Shown here piece after piece: positions 1 to 8,153 of a DNA stretch of 64,000 nucleotides. The notes beneath the pieces are model-generated. The model ran no database searches. It was not told the DNA's origin and saw only the letters and a list, made by a program, of their open reading frames with translations. The DNA is from Trinickia fusca (lineage in GTDB: Bacteria > Pseudomonadota > Gammaproteobacteria > Burkholderiales > Burkholderiaceae), in contig NZ_RBZV01000007.1 in NCBI RefSeq assembly GCF_003628145.1, positions 215,337 through 279,336 on the forward strand, in the 5' to 3' direction. A program made the position numbers and the translations under genes. The number at the start of each line of letters is the position of its first letter. Within the stretch, counting starts at the first letter, position 1.

Positions 1-650
1 ATGGCGAGGTCTACGACTATGCCGGTGCCTATGGCTGGGGCGAAACGCAGGACGGCGAATTCCTTGCGCGCATCCGCATGGAGGAATGGGAATCGCGCTC
101 GCGCCGTTTCCATGGCGTGGGGGCTTGCGCAGCGCGATGCCGGGGCGCTGGTTCGAGCTGCAAGGCCATCCGATTCACGATGAAGGGCGCCCGCAGGAGC
201 GCGAGTTCCTGATCATTGCGACGGACTGGCTCATCCAGAACAACCTGCCCCGGTGCAAACGGTAGCGTCGACTTCCCGCAGAGCCTGAGCGAGGAGCTCA
301 AGCAAGCCCGCGCCGCGCACGGGCAGCAAGGTGGCGCGATGATTCGGCATCCTGACGGTAGCGAAGGCTTTTATCGCGTCGGGCTCGAAGCGCAGCGCCG
401 ACGCGTGCCGTACCGCAGCCCGTTCGAGCATCACAAGCCCGTCATGCAGTTGCAAAACGGCGGCGTCGCCGGGCCGGACAAGGAAGAGGTCTACACCGAT
501 TCACTCAATCGCGTGAAGGTGTGGTTCCCATGGAATCGTCGCAACAACGGCGATGAAGGGGCGTCGTGCTGGGTGCGTGCGGCCTTCCCGATGCGGGCCG
601 CGACCGCGGAGGTACCTATCCGCTGCGCAAGGGCGACGAGGTGATCAACG
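1..650 (+). pseudogene. vgrG remnant (type VI secretion spike protein), frameshifted and truncated
   Basis: Three reading frames must be joined to read one VgrG-like protein. The first (from base 3 to about 117) gives GEVYDYAGAYGWGE and RIRMEEWESRSRRFHG. The second (about 118-250) gives GRWFELQGHP and EREFLIIATDWLIQNNLP. The third (about 251-588) gives KVWFPWNRRNNGDEGASCWVR, and a further shift near 588 leads into PLRKGDEVI. These are the gp27/gp5-like middle region and the start of the OB-fold of VgrG, the trimeric tip of the type VI secretion tube. The gene is open at the window's left edge and stops abruptly at about 650, where IS5-family DNA begins. With three frameshifts and no C-terminus it cannot make a working spike. 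The VgrG identity is secure; exact shift positions are approximate. Confidence 0.8.
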
Positions 651-1506
651 CGTAGAGCTTGTTCTTGTCCTTCGGACGCTGGCGGCAGATGCGCCACGCG
701 CGCTCCAGCCAAACGAGCAACGACGTTTGCCGCTCGTGCGAGAGATCAAGCATCTTGCGTTCGATGTCGCGCGGCACGCGACCGAGCACCGTACGCTGAC
801 GTTTGAGCACCCGACGCAGACGTTTGAACTGCTTGGCATGAGCGTAATCGCCCGCGCAGCGGCGCAGCCGCTTACCTTCGCGCTCGTACGTTTGCTTGAG
901 CGCCAAGCCCGCACGCTGCGCCAGGCGCACCAGTTTGATCCGGGCCACCTCGAGCAACCGACTGTCGGTCGGGGAGGAGATCGCCTTCTCCTGAACCGTG
1001 CTCTCGACGATCAGGCGCTCGAATTCGACGGGCTGAATCGCCTTCATTTGAGTCGCTGCGGCAATCGTCATCGCCAGCAACTCCTCGACACCGGCCTCGC
1101 CCAACGCTTGCCGAAAGCGCACGAGGTTGGTCAGATCGCAGGGCATGCGCGCCTGAAAGTACTCCTCGCCGCAGAAGAACTGGAAGTACACGTCCTGTGC
1201 CCAGCGCTCGCACACCGACTCGTCGCTCTCGTTGTACGCATGCTTCAAATACAGCAGCCCCACCATCAAGTGAATCGGCGATGGGGGGCGGCCCGCGGCG
1301 CTCGCGCCGACGCCAGCCAACGCCGTCGTCGCGCCGAACAGATCGACGCCTTCCATCACACGCCCTTCGCGCACTCGACGCTCGAACATCGGTGCGAGCG
1401 TCGCTTCAATCGACGCCCACGGCATGCGCCTGGCCAACACTGCCAGCGGGTGACGAAGGTCGATCATCGCATCCAGTCGGCTGCGGAAAAAGTCGGGCTT
1501 GCTCAT
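616..1506 (-). pseudogene. IS5-family transposase, C-terminally truncated and fused to vgrG-derived codons
   Basis: The start MSKPDFFRSRLDAMIDLRHP and the segments PIHLMVGLLYLKH, ARMPCDLTNLVRFRQALGE and TVQEKAI(S) are typical of IS5-family DDE transposases. They cover the N-terminal domain and the region up to the first catalytic Asp neighbourhood. The natural frame ends near KDKNKLYA. The last ten or so residues (ITSSPLRSG) are the reverse complement of the vgrG PLRKGDEVI segment. About 296 residues remain and the second half of the catalytic core is missing, so the protein should be inactive. The open frame has no internal stop, so the truncation is probably recent. Confidence 0.8.
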
Positions 1507-1570
1507 CGGCGTGGCTCACAAACTCCCAGAAAACCCATCAGATCAATATCGATTCTGGGAGTTCGCTAAA
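651..1570 (-). mobile_element. IS5-family insertion sequence remnant, one end deleted
   Basis: This block holds a truncated IS5-type transposase on the minus strand and its upstream end. The transposase 3' half and one terminal repeat are gone; the break lies at about 651 inside vgrG DNA. Beyond the transposase start, 1521-1531 (aactcccagaa) and 1553-1563 form an 11-bp perfect inverted repeat around a 21-base loop, which may belong to the element's end or be a hairpin beside it. I could not define both termini or a target duplication. Confidence 0.6.
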
Positions 1571-1660
1571 TCATGATTTCCCTCCAATGCCTTGACGCGC
1601 TTGCTTCCGCCCCCTTATGCAGGGCCGACTAAATAGGGTTCAATAACCTAAGGCAAAAAT

Positions 1661-2197
1661 CTACTTGGCAACACTTGGCGAATAGCTCATCGATCCGCCA
1701 ATCACCCGAGCGACGCCGGGTACGCGAGCCATAAACACCCAGTCCTCGTAGCTTTTCTTACCGTCGAACCCTTGGAACTCCTGCGGAAAATTGGCAATCT
1801 GGATCGGCTGTTTTTCCGATGCACTATGTATCCCTACGATCGTCTGCCCATCTGGCGACATGACAAGAACCCAATCCGCTTTCCCAGTTATAGGATCTAC
1901 ATAAATCTTGCGCAGATGCCGCACCGCGTTCGGGTAGCGCGAATCACGCAACAGATCATCGAGAGTGCGAGGCTGCGTCGCTTGGAGAACAGGCGTCGCC
2001 TGCGCATAGCTGATCAATGCCCGCTGAAATTCGCCTCCAATAAAGAGAAGTTCCTTTTCAGCCATGCGCCGTTGGTAAATCGCGCCCAGCTCAGCGGCTC
2101 CCGCAGCCGCTACGCCAATGATGGCAATAGAAATCACTAGAGCGAGGTATGCATACCCTACCTGCGCCTTGAATCGGCCACGTTTGCACCTACGCAT
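1661..2197 (-). CDS. atypical pseudopilin, last gene of the filament operon
   Basis: This 178-residue protein has a basic leader (MRRCKRGRFKAQVG) followed at once by a hydrophobic helix starting YAYLALVISIAIIG, the layout of a type IV prepilin cut after Gly. The usual Phe at +1 and Glu at +5 are absent, as in some minor pseudopilins (GspK-like members lack Glu5). The helix leads into an amphipathic stretch (RRMAEKELLFIGGEFQRAL) and a globular domain with DPITGKADW and FDGKKSYEDW. It lies 3 bp after the preceding pseudopilin gene and closes the operon. A minor, initiating or tip subunit is the likely role. The pilin fold is well supported; the exact subunit type is not. Confidence 0.75.
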   Translation of the reverse strand: MRRCKRGRFKAQVGYAYLALVISIAIIGVAAAGAAELGAIYQRRMAEKELLFIGGEFQRALISYAQATPVLQATQPRTLDDLLRDSRYPNAVRHLRKIYVDPITGKADWVLVMSPDGQTIVGIHSASEKQPIQIANFPQEFQGFDGKKSYEDWVFMARVPGVARVIGGSMSYSPSVAK

Positions 2198-2199
2198 GC

Positions 2200-2619
2200 C
2201 TATAAATCTCCGTACGACTTCCCTTCGCGGTCTTTACCCGGCGCACCACTCTTGATGTCATAAACGTTGCCCTCAGCCTGCTCGTCCGGAGGCACGATGT
2301 GCCAAGTCTTCGCACTATCCGTGACCGGGTCGAATGGCAGGGCCCGTAGATAACGCCTATCTACCAGTTCCTGCAACGACTCGGGATACCTGCCCACATC
2401 GCCGTAGAACTTGTCGATGGCATCACGCGTTACACGCAGGTTCTCAGCAAGCACCTTCTCCTTCGACGCATCGATCGAATGGAAGTATTCGGGCAATGTG
2501 AGCGTCAACATCAGTGCGATGATCGCCAATACGATCAATAGCTCGATCAAGGTGAAACCTGCTTTTGTACTTCGACCGCCTTTCACTGGATGATCACCAT
2601 TGTCGATAAGGAACGCCAT
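2200..2619 (-). CDS. type II secretion/type IV pilus-like pseudopilin
   Basis: The 139-residue product carries a canonical prepilin motif, AGFTLIELLIVLAII, with Gly at -1, Phe at +1 and Glu at +5. The leader is about 20 residues. The small C-terminal domain contains DKFYGDVGRYPESLQELV, the GspG-type loop, and ends KSGAPGKDREGKSYGDL. The ATG at 2619 overlaps the upstream pseudopilin gene by 26 bp. A GTG at 2586, just after the upstream stop, would give a shorter leader but has no better ribosome site. It should be processed by a prepilin peptidase encoded elsewhere, since none is present here. Confidence 0.85.
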   Translation of the reverse strand: MAFLIDNGDHPVKGGRSTKAGFTLIELLIVLAIIALMLTLTLPEYFHSIDASKEKVLAENLRVTRDAIDKFYGDVGRYPESLQELVDRRYLRALPFDPVTDSAKTWHIVPPDEQAEGNVYDIKSGAPGKDREGKSYGDL

Positions 2620-3103
2620 TCAAGCCAATACCCTTAGACGTCGAATAGACGTCATACACGTCGTCGCCTTCATGCGGATCGTCCGGCTCGCTCGCATAGC
2701 TGCGCTTACCCCATGTGGCGGCGGCATCAAGTTGCGCATCGTTGTTCATCGGATCGCGCGGGATCCGGCGCAGGAAATACAACTTTCGCTGTTTCGGATC
2801 TGTTTGATCAGGCACGCCGTCGACGAGCACTTCGAGGGTGGAGGGGTATCCGCTGGCTCCCAGCTCCATCGCCACATGTCCTGCTTTGCTGGCCGTCTGA
2901 TAGGCGTCGATCGCCCCACGTATCTCATGCAACGCCCGCCGCAGTTCCTGTTCGCGCTCGCGCTGCCGCATGACCTGTGCTGCGGGGACCACCAGGGTCG
3001 CAAGCACGCCGAGGATGGCGAGCGTGACGAGCAGTTCGATCAGCGTAAAGCCGCGTGCCCCGCTACCGCGCAGGCCATCACCTTTGACGGATGCCCAGCG
3101 CAT
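2594..3103 (-). CDS. type II secretion/type IV pilus-like pseudopilin
   Basis: This 169-residue pseudopilin has the prepilin cleavage motif RGFTLIELLVTLAILG after a 17-residue leader. A long amphipathic helix (RQREREQELRRALHEIRGAIDAY) follows, then a C-terminal domain with LYFLRRIPRDPM and ending in GLNGVPYRQW. The DP and W positions resemble GspG-type processing and calcium loops, but the C-terminus is not typical GspG. It starts 2 bp after the secretin stop codon and overlaps the next pseudopilin gene, so it is translated as part of the same operon. Confidence 0.85.
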   Translation of the reverse strand: MRWASVKGDGLRGSGARGFTLIELLVTLAILGVLATLVVPAAQVMRQREREQELRRALHEIRGAIDAYQTASKAGHVAMELGASGYPSTLEVLVDGVPDQTDPKQRKLYFLRRIPRDPMNNDAQLDAAATWGKRSYASEPDDPHEGDDVYDVYSTSKGIGLNGVPYRQW

Positions 3104-3105
3104 CG

Positions 3106-5628
3106 TTAATGCACCGAAACGTTATAGGAAGAGGTCGGCGCCAACGCGACGGGCCGCCCCCCAATGCCCGTCGCTTGCCCCGAATTCATCTGGATCGCAG
3201 TCTGCGGCGCGCTCGAGATCGCTCGGAAGCTCAACACCGCGAACTCGCCCTTCGACGACGAACCGACGCCTCCGGTAACCGAATCGGCCAGAATCACCTT
3301 ACCGCTGGGATCAATCCCACTGGAAAATCGCGTCGGCGCACCACCGTGCCTCAGGAAGTCTCCTTCAACAGCATCGATGAACTGTAGTTTGCTCCTGTCA
3401 TAGCTGACGATTGCCGACATGCTCGCGATCGGCTCGCGCGCTTGCGCGGCCAATGTCAGCGTGACCGTATCGCCCACCTTGACCTGTTGTGGGCCCTCGA
3501 TCGTCATCTTTGCAGTTGTCCCATTTGCATTCCCAGGGCTACTGGCGGCGCTGAGCGGCTCGACGCGCGCGACCGGGACACTCGCCGATTCCGCTCCAGG
3601 GGCCCCTCCTTTTTGCACCGCCTTCGGCTCTTGGCTTGAAGCAGGAGCCGAGGTCGGAACAGGCAACACCTGTACCGGCGTCGCCGCTGCCGCTACGTTC
3701 GGTGAGGGCGAAGACGCCGGTGCCACAACACCCGATGCACCTCCAAGTCCGTTCGAGTGGATCAAGCTTTGCATGCCCATTTCCGTCCCGGACGAAAAAT
3801 ACGCCAATGCGGAATCAGGCCGCCGGATGTTGCGGACCAGGTGAGGCGTAATCGCGAGGACAATCTCAGTGTTCTTGTCGTCGTCCGTGTTAGCCCCGAA
3901 CAATCGCCCCAGAACCGGCACCTGGCCAAATCCCGGAACTTTATTACCGGACGTACGCTCCTCGCTGTCGATCAATCCAGCGAGCACGTCCGTTTCCCCG
4001 TTCTTCAATTGAAGTACCGTGCTAGCCGTGCGCGTGCCGATCTCATAGGCGGTAGTGCCCGATGACTCTGTTATCTGATTGAGCAAGCTGCTGACCTCCA
4101 ACGAAACCTTGATGCCAACGGTGTCGTCGAGATGAATCGTGGGCTGCACTTCGAGGGTTAGGCCGACGTCGAGGTAGTTGATCGACTGGGAAACGAAGCC
4201 GGTCGAAGTCGCCGTCGAAGTGATGTTGGGCACGCGCTCACCGATCAGGATTTTCGCCTTCTCATGATTGCGCACACGAATGCGCGGGTTGGTCAGCAGT
4301 TTGGCATGCGACTCCTGCAAGTTCGCACTCGCCGTCGCCTGCAACGTCGACACACCGAGGGAGCGCGATGTTTGGTGCAGCAAGTCGCTCAAAGATAGAG
4401 CAGGAGAACCTGCGGTCGACGATGAGCCGAAACTGCCGAACCCAGAACTCGCGGAACCCACCGCACTTCCGAGCGGTAGCGGGGTAACGGTTACGGACCC
4501 AGGCCACGCGATGCCGAGATTTTGCAAGCTATCGCGCTGCACCTCGAGTACCTCAACCTCGAGCATGACCTCCGGCTCCGGAACGTCTTCGAGTTGGACG
4601 AGTTTTTCGGCCATCTTGATGACGTCCGGCGTATCGCGCACGATCACCATATTGAGCGTCTCGTCGAAGACGATGTCGCGCACGTTCAGAATCGTCTTGA
4701 GCGTGTTGACGACCGTCTTCGCTTCAGCGTTCGAGAGAAAGAACGTCCGCACGGCCAGCTCCTGATACTCCTTCTGCTTGGCCGGCGTGTTCGGATAGAT
4801 CAGCACCGTGTTCTCGTCCACAACCTGTTGCCCAAGTTCGTTCGTCGCGAGCAGATAGCGCACCGCGGCTTCGATCGTGCTGTTTCTGAGGTAAATCGAT
4901 ACGTGCTGGTCCGTCCTTACATCCTTGTCGAACGTGAAATTGAGCCCCGCCGTTCGAGATATGACGTCGAACACTTGCTTCAAGGTAGCGTCGCCGAAGT
5001 CGATCTGAATCGGTTTTTCATAGGTGCGCGTCAGCGTCGCCTCGACATTCGGCACGCCACCGGCGGCACCAAGCTTGCGTTGCAACGCAAGCGCGCGGGA
5101 ATCTCCGGGCGCCTCGGTCAGCACTTCCTCTAGCGACCGCCGAGCACCATCGATATCGTTCTTCTGGGCTGCCGCCTCTGCTCGCTCTATAAGAGCGTCT
5201 CGACGCGCAGCCCTCTCGAGCCCCGCCAAGCCCTCCAACGCGCGCTCGTTCTGGGGAGCCACGGCCAGAGCCGCTTGATAGCTCTTTCGTGCGCTAGCGG
5301 GCGCCCCACTCGCAGCCAACCGGTCACCCTCCTCATCGTAGCGTGCGACGGCGCTTTCGCGTACCGCGAGCCACGTCTGGCGATAGCGGGCATCCTGAGG
5401 ATCGCGCGTAACGGCTTCGCTCAATTTTGCGAGGCCTGCATCGATCTTGCCCTCGGCCACCAAACTCTGCCCGTCGCGATATGCGAGCTGTGCCGCGCAG
5501 CCGACCAACAGCACCGGTAATACCAGCAAAAGCGAAAGACGTGCGTAGTCGAGCGCAGCGCCGCGGACCGCTCGGAATTTGCATTGCACTGCGGATAGTT
5601 TGCGCAAGTTCGTTTCCTTCGTTCGCAT
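3106..5628 (-). CDS. secretin lipoprotein with TPR-like N-terminus and C-terminal cohesin-like domain
   Basis: This 840-residue protein is the outer-membrane channel of the operon. A lipobox (LLVGC, Cys about 44) predicts a lipoprotein. Residues about 48-190 are Ala-rich helical repeats of TPR type. Residues about 200-270 (KPIQIDFGDATLKQVFDVIS) are an N0/STN-like domain and about 290-355 an N1-like domain. The secretin core spans about 430-605, with VPEPEVMLEVEVLEV, ESHAKLLTNPRIRVRN and NGETDVLAGLI. After a Pro/Ser/Ala linker, residues about 705-840 (KVGDTVTLTLAA, SYDRSKLQF, GEFAVLSFRA) match the cohesin fold known from cellulosome scaffoldins and some secretion-linked proteins. The domain architecture is read from the sequence; a role for the cohesin-like module in binding a partner or substrate is inference. 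Confidence 0.88.
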   Translation of the reverse strand: MRTKETNLRKLSAVQCKFRAVRGAALDYARLSLLLVLPVLLVGCAAQLAYRDGQSLVAEGKIDAGLAKLSEAVTRDPQDARYRQTWLAVRESAVARYDEEGDRLAASGAPASARKSYQAALAVAPQNERALEGLAGLERAARRDALIERAEAAAQKNDIDGARRSLEEVLTEAPGDSRALALQRKLGAAGGVPNVEATLTRTYEKPIQIDFGDATLKQVFDVISRTAGLNFTFDKDVRTDQHVSIYLRNSTIEAAVRYLLATNELGQQVVDENTVLIYPNTPAKQKEYQELAVRTFFLSNAEAKTVVNTLKTILNVRDIVFDETLNMVIVRDTPDVIKMAEKLVQLEDVPEPEVMLEVEVLEVQRDSLQNLGIAWPGSVTVTPLPLGSAVGSASSGFGSFGSSSTAGSPALSLSDLLHQTSRSLGVSTLQATASANLQESHAKLLTNPRIRVRNHEKAKILIGERVPNITSTATSTGFVSQSINYLDVGLTLEVQPTIHLDDTVGIKVSLEVSSLLNQITESSGTTAYEIGTRTASTVLQLKNGETDVLAGLIDSEERTSGNKVPGFGQVPVLGRLFGANTDDDKNTEIVLAITPHLVRNIRRPDSALAYFSSGTEMGMQSLIHSNGLGGASGVVAPASSPSPNVAAAATPVQVLPVPTSAPASSQEPKAVQKGGAPGAESASVPVARVEPLSAASSPGNANGTTAKMTIEGPQQVKVGDTVTLTLAAQAREPIASMSAIVSYDRSKLQFIDAVEGDFLRHGGAPTRFSSGIDPSGKVILADSVTGGVGSSSKGEFAVLSFRAISSAPQTAIQMNSGQATGIGGRPVALAPTSSYNVSVH

Positions 5629-5633
5629 CTTTC

Positions 5634-6149
5634 TCAGTTGGCACTTCCGATATCCAACGTCTGGACGACGTTCTGGGGTAGATACACCAACGATAGTGTT
5701 GGTGGGTTGATGGATTCGACGCGATACGTCGAATCCATCACTGTCTTCTCGTGCACGATGAGGGTCTCGTCTCCACGCGCGAGGTAGACCTCCCAGGCAC
5801 CGTCCGCCGCCTTCTTTCCGATGTAGGTGAAAGGCATGACGGGGATCGGCGGCAAAGGCGGCACCTCGGCCTGGGGCGGAGCCACGTAGGGCAGAGGCGG
5901 AGCTACGGCTTGCCCGCTAAATAAATCGCGATGCCCGCCGCTCGGAGAACTGAACAGTTCTTTTCTCGAACGCAGCGCGGCAATACTGACGAGAGGCGCA
6001 AACGCCTCGCTCGCCCCCCCTTCCGTCGCGGCCAAATGTCGACGAGGTGCAGCTTCGACTAACTCATCACCCGAATATCTTTTTGAGAACACTAGCGACA
6101 CGGCACATGAGACGAAAGCCAGCGCCAGTGCAATATGACGGCGCTTCAT
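5634..6149 (-). CDS. PilP/GspC-like periplasmic linker protein
   Basis: The 171-residue product has a single N-terminal membrane or signal segment (ALALAFVSCAVSLVF), a long Pro-rich periplasmic linker (PPLPPIPVMP) and a small beta domain with FTYIGKKAADGAWEVYLARG and LVYLP. This is the pattern of PilP, or of the homology region of GspC, which link the inner-membrane assembly platform to the secretin. The gene sits directly before the secretin gene, the position of pilP before pilQ. Identity to PilP proper is modest, so it is best called PilP-like. Confidence 0.6.
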   Translation of the reverse strand: MKRRHIALALAFVSCAVSLVFSKRYSGDELVEAAPRRHLAATEGGASEAFAPLVSIAALRSRKELFSSPSGGHRDLFSGQAVAPPLPYVAPPQAEVPPLPPIPVMPFTYIGKKAADGAWEVYLARGDETLIVHEKTVMDSTYRVESINPPTLSLVYLPQNVVQTLDIGSAN

Positions 6150-6763
6150 TGCTTCGCCTCGGAGGTGGCGACGCGTGCTGGTCCTTGCGCATCAGGGCGA
6201 AGAAACATCGTGAAACGTAACTCGGCCTTGACACCCGGCTCGCTTACCGAACTGCGCTTGAACCGGATATTGTCGAGTGCCGCATAGGGCATTGCCAGCA
6301 AAACGCTTTCACAGAAGCGCCGAATGCTGGGATAGCCGCCTTTCACAGGCAGCGCGATCGAATAGGTATCGAAGCGACCGACGGCATCACGAGCCGGCAT
6401 GTATTCGGCCTTGTCCAATGTCACGCCCGCATCCGACGCGGCCTGGAACAGGCCCGCTACGATCAGCTCCGTGTGACCGGCATCGTCCAGCCTCGTGTAA
6501 AACGTCGCCAGCCGCTCGGCAGCCAGCGCTTGAGGAGCAACCGTTCGCGCTGGGAACGGCGCCGAACGCATTTGCGCAACCACGTGCGCCTCGCGATCGA
6601 CGCGCGCCGAGACGGCCGGTATCAGCGCGAGCCACATCGATATGCCTGACGCGGAAAGCGTCGCAGCCAAAATCGCGCCCCCGCCAACTCGGCCAAAGAA
6701 CAAACGAAGCCGCAGCACGGCTCGCCCAAGCGACTCGACCGTCAAGACCCGGCCCTCCGCCAC
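6146..6763 (-). CDS. PilO-like inner-membrane platform protein
   Basis: This 205-residue protein has one N-terminal transmembrane helix (GGAILAATLSASGISMWLALIP), a coiled segment (REAHVVAQ) and a ferredoxin-like periplasmic domain (SIALPVKGGYPSIRRFCESVLLAMPYAAL). The phrase 'VKGGYPSIRRF' is the kind of signature found in PilO and GspM/MshJ proteins. The ATG overlaps the preceding pilN-like stop by 22 bp, and its own stop overlaps the pilP-like start. It should form the periplasmic platform with the PilN-like partner. Confidence 0.7.
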   Translation of the reverse strand: MAEGRVLTVESLGRAVLRLRLFFGRVGGGAILAATLSASGISMWLALIPAVSARVDREAHVVAQMRSAPFPARTVAPQALAAERLATFYTRLDDAGHTELIVAGLFQAASDAGVTLDKAEYMPARDAVGRFDTYSIALPVKGGYPSIRRFCESVLLAMPYAALDNIRFKRSSVSEPGVKAELRFTMFLRPDAQGPARVATSEAKQ

Positions 6764-7293
6764 TGGGCTTGAATCTGGAAGCGTATGACATCGGTGAAAC
6801 CGTCGTGAATTCGTTCGTGCTTTATCAAATACACGCGTGAAATGCTAGGTTGCTGTTCGAGCGCCTTGATATAGCCGATCATCCCCTCCGCACTGACGCT
6901 CTGCGCTTCGATCTTCAGCTGCGCGCTGCTTGACTCCGGCGTAACCGACAACAACGACACCTGCTCAGGCGTCGCAACTTCGAGCGTGTCGAGGATGTAG
7001 GACCAAGGCAAGTTCAGTCGTGCCACCGCCGCGTTGACAGCCTCGCCCTGCTTCGCGTCGATCGGCGCACTCGTGACCGGCGTCGAGCGCAGACCAACAC
7101 GGGCTGCGTTTACCGCAAGGTGCTCGGCCTCGCGATCGAGCGAGTCGAGGTGAAGGAAGAGCTTGTGGACGCGAACACCAGCAAGCGCACACAACAGCAG
7201 CGCTGCCAATGCAAGCCATCGTGCAGCTGGATGCGCTCGATGCAATTCCCGCTGCACGCTGAATGGCGCGAAATCGATGCTCAGGCGCCTCAT
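6742..7293 (-). CDS. PilN-like inner-membrane platform protein
   Basis: The 183-residue product has a short cytoplasmic start (MRRLSIDFAPFSVQRE), one membrane helix (WLALAALLLCALAGV) and a periplasmic coiled coil plus alpha/beta domain (SYILDTLEVATPEQVSLLSVTPE; GYIKALEQQPSISRVYLIKHE). In PilN the cytoplasmic start carries the PilM-binding peptide; here the stretch is IDF-containing but divergent. It overlaps the pilM-like stop by 4 bp (ATGA), so the two are translationally coupled. Confidence 0.7.
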   Translation of the reverse strand: MRRLSIDFAPFSVQRELHRAHPAARWLALAALLLCALAGVRVHKLFLHLDSLDREAEHLAVNAARVGLRSTPVTSAPIDAKQGEAVNAAVARLNLPWSYILDTLEVATPEQVSLLSVTPESSSAQLKIEAQSVSAEGMIGYIKALEQQPSISRVYLIKHERIHDGFTDVIRFQIQAQWRRAGS

Positions 7294-8153
7294 GTCGTCG
7301 CCCCGTTCTGTACGAAGTTCGCCGGCGCGGGCACACCGTCGCTCGAATGCCCGGACTCACCGATATCCGCTACACACGCGCGCGCGACGATGCTCTGTGC
7401 GGGCGATGCGGATCTCGACTGTAGCGCGACACTCGATTGGCCGTGGATATGCAGCAGCGCAGGTGGGGGCACGTTCTCGAGCAAAGCTGCACGAGCGACT
7501 TCATCACACAGCGTATCTGTCGACCCATAGGTATCCTGAAGAACCAGCGTGCGTACTGCCACAAGCCGGGGCTGTACCGATCCGGCGATCACGCCCAACG
7601 TCAACGTGCCGCCACTCAGCGTTGCCAGCCATGCGTCGGAGGAGATATCTCGCCGCAGGTCGTTCCATGCGGCAGCGAAAGCCGGCGTCACCGAGATGAG
7701 TCGCCCGCGTTCGGCGGTTGCAGCCGCGCGGAGTGCGTCGAGAACGCGTTGCGGGACGGCACAAGCAAGAAAAGGTAAGTCGGCCTGCCAGTCGGCAACA
7801 ACCTGCCATGGCACAACCGATTCTCCATAAAGCGTCTGAAAACGCATGTCCGCCGCACCTCGCAGGTCCTGCATGCGCAGGTTGTTGGCAGGCGGCGTAA
7901 CCATGAAGTAGCGGACGATCTCGTCGCTTAAAGTCGCATGAAGGGGTAGTCCGCGGCCGACTGCCGCGAGCACGGCCGAAATCGACTGATCCAGTAAACC
8001 TGGCGTTGCGTCCAAACAATCCTGTATCGATCGCTCCACGGTTTGCCCGACACCCTCTCCCGTAGCGTCTACACGCGTTGCGCGAACCGACGCACGCCCG
8101 AGATCGACGCGGCAATATGCGCGCCTCATCATTCTCGTCAGCCGCTCAAGCAT
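7290..8153 (-). CDS. PilM/GspL-like actin-fold cytoplasmic protein
   Basis: This 287-residue soluble protein overlaps the gspE stop by 8 bp. It contains RVDLGRASVRA near the N-terminus, a phosphate-loop-like strand of the actin fold, and later LISVTPAFAAAWNDL and SGGTLTLGVIAGS. These fit the split ATPase fold of PilM and the cytoplasmic domain of GspL. Its position between the motor ATPase and the PilN-like gene supports the call. PilM/GspL recruits the extension ATPase to the inner-membrane platform. Sequence similarity is weak, so the assignment rests partly on position. Confidence 0.6.
   Translation of the reverse strand: MLERLTRMMRRAYCRVDLGRASVRATRVDATGEGVGQTVERSIQDCLDATPGLLDQSISAVLAAVGRGLPLHATLSDEIVRYFMVTPPANNLRMQDLRGAADMRFQTLYGESVVPWQVVADWQADLPFLACAVPQRVLDALRAAATAERGRLISVTPAFAAAWNDLRRDISSDAWLATLSGGTLTLGVIAGSVQPRLVAVRTLVLQDTYGSTDTLCDEVARAALLENVPPPALLHIHGQSSVALQSRSASPAQSIVARACVADIGESGHSSDGVPAPANFVQNGATT

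Noticed and set aside
616..1569. Plus-strand open frame opposite the IS5 transposase
   Set aside because: It is an Arg/His-rich antisense shadow; the minus strand carries the transposase motifs.
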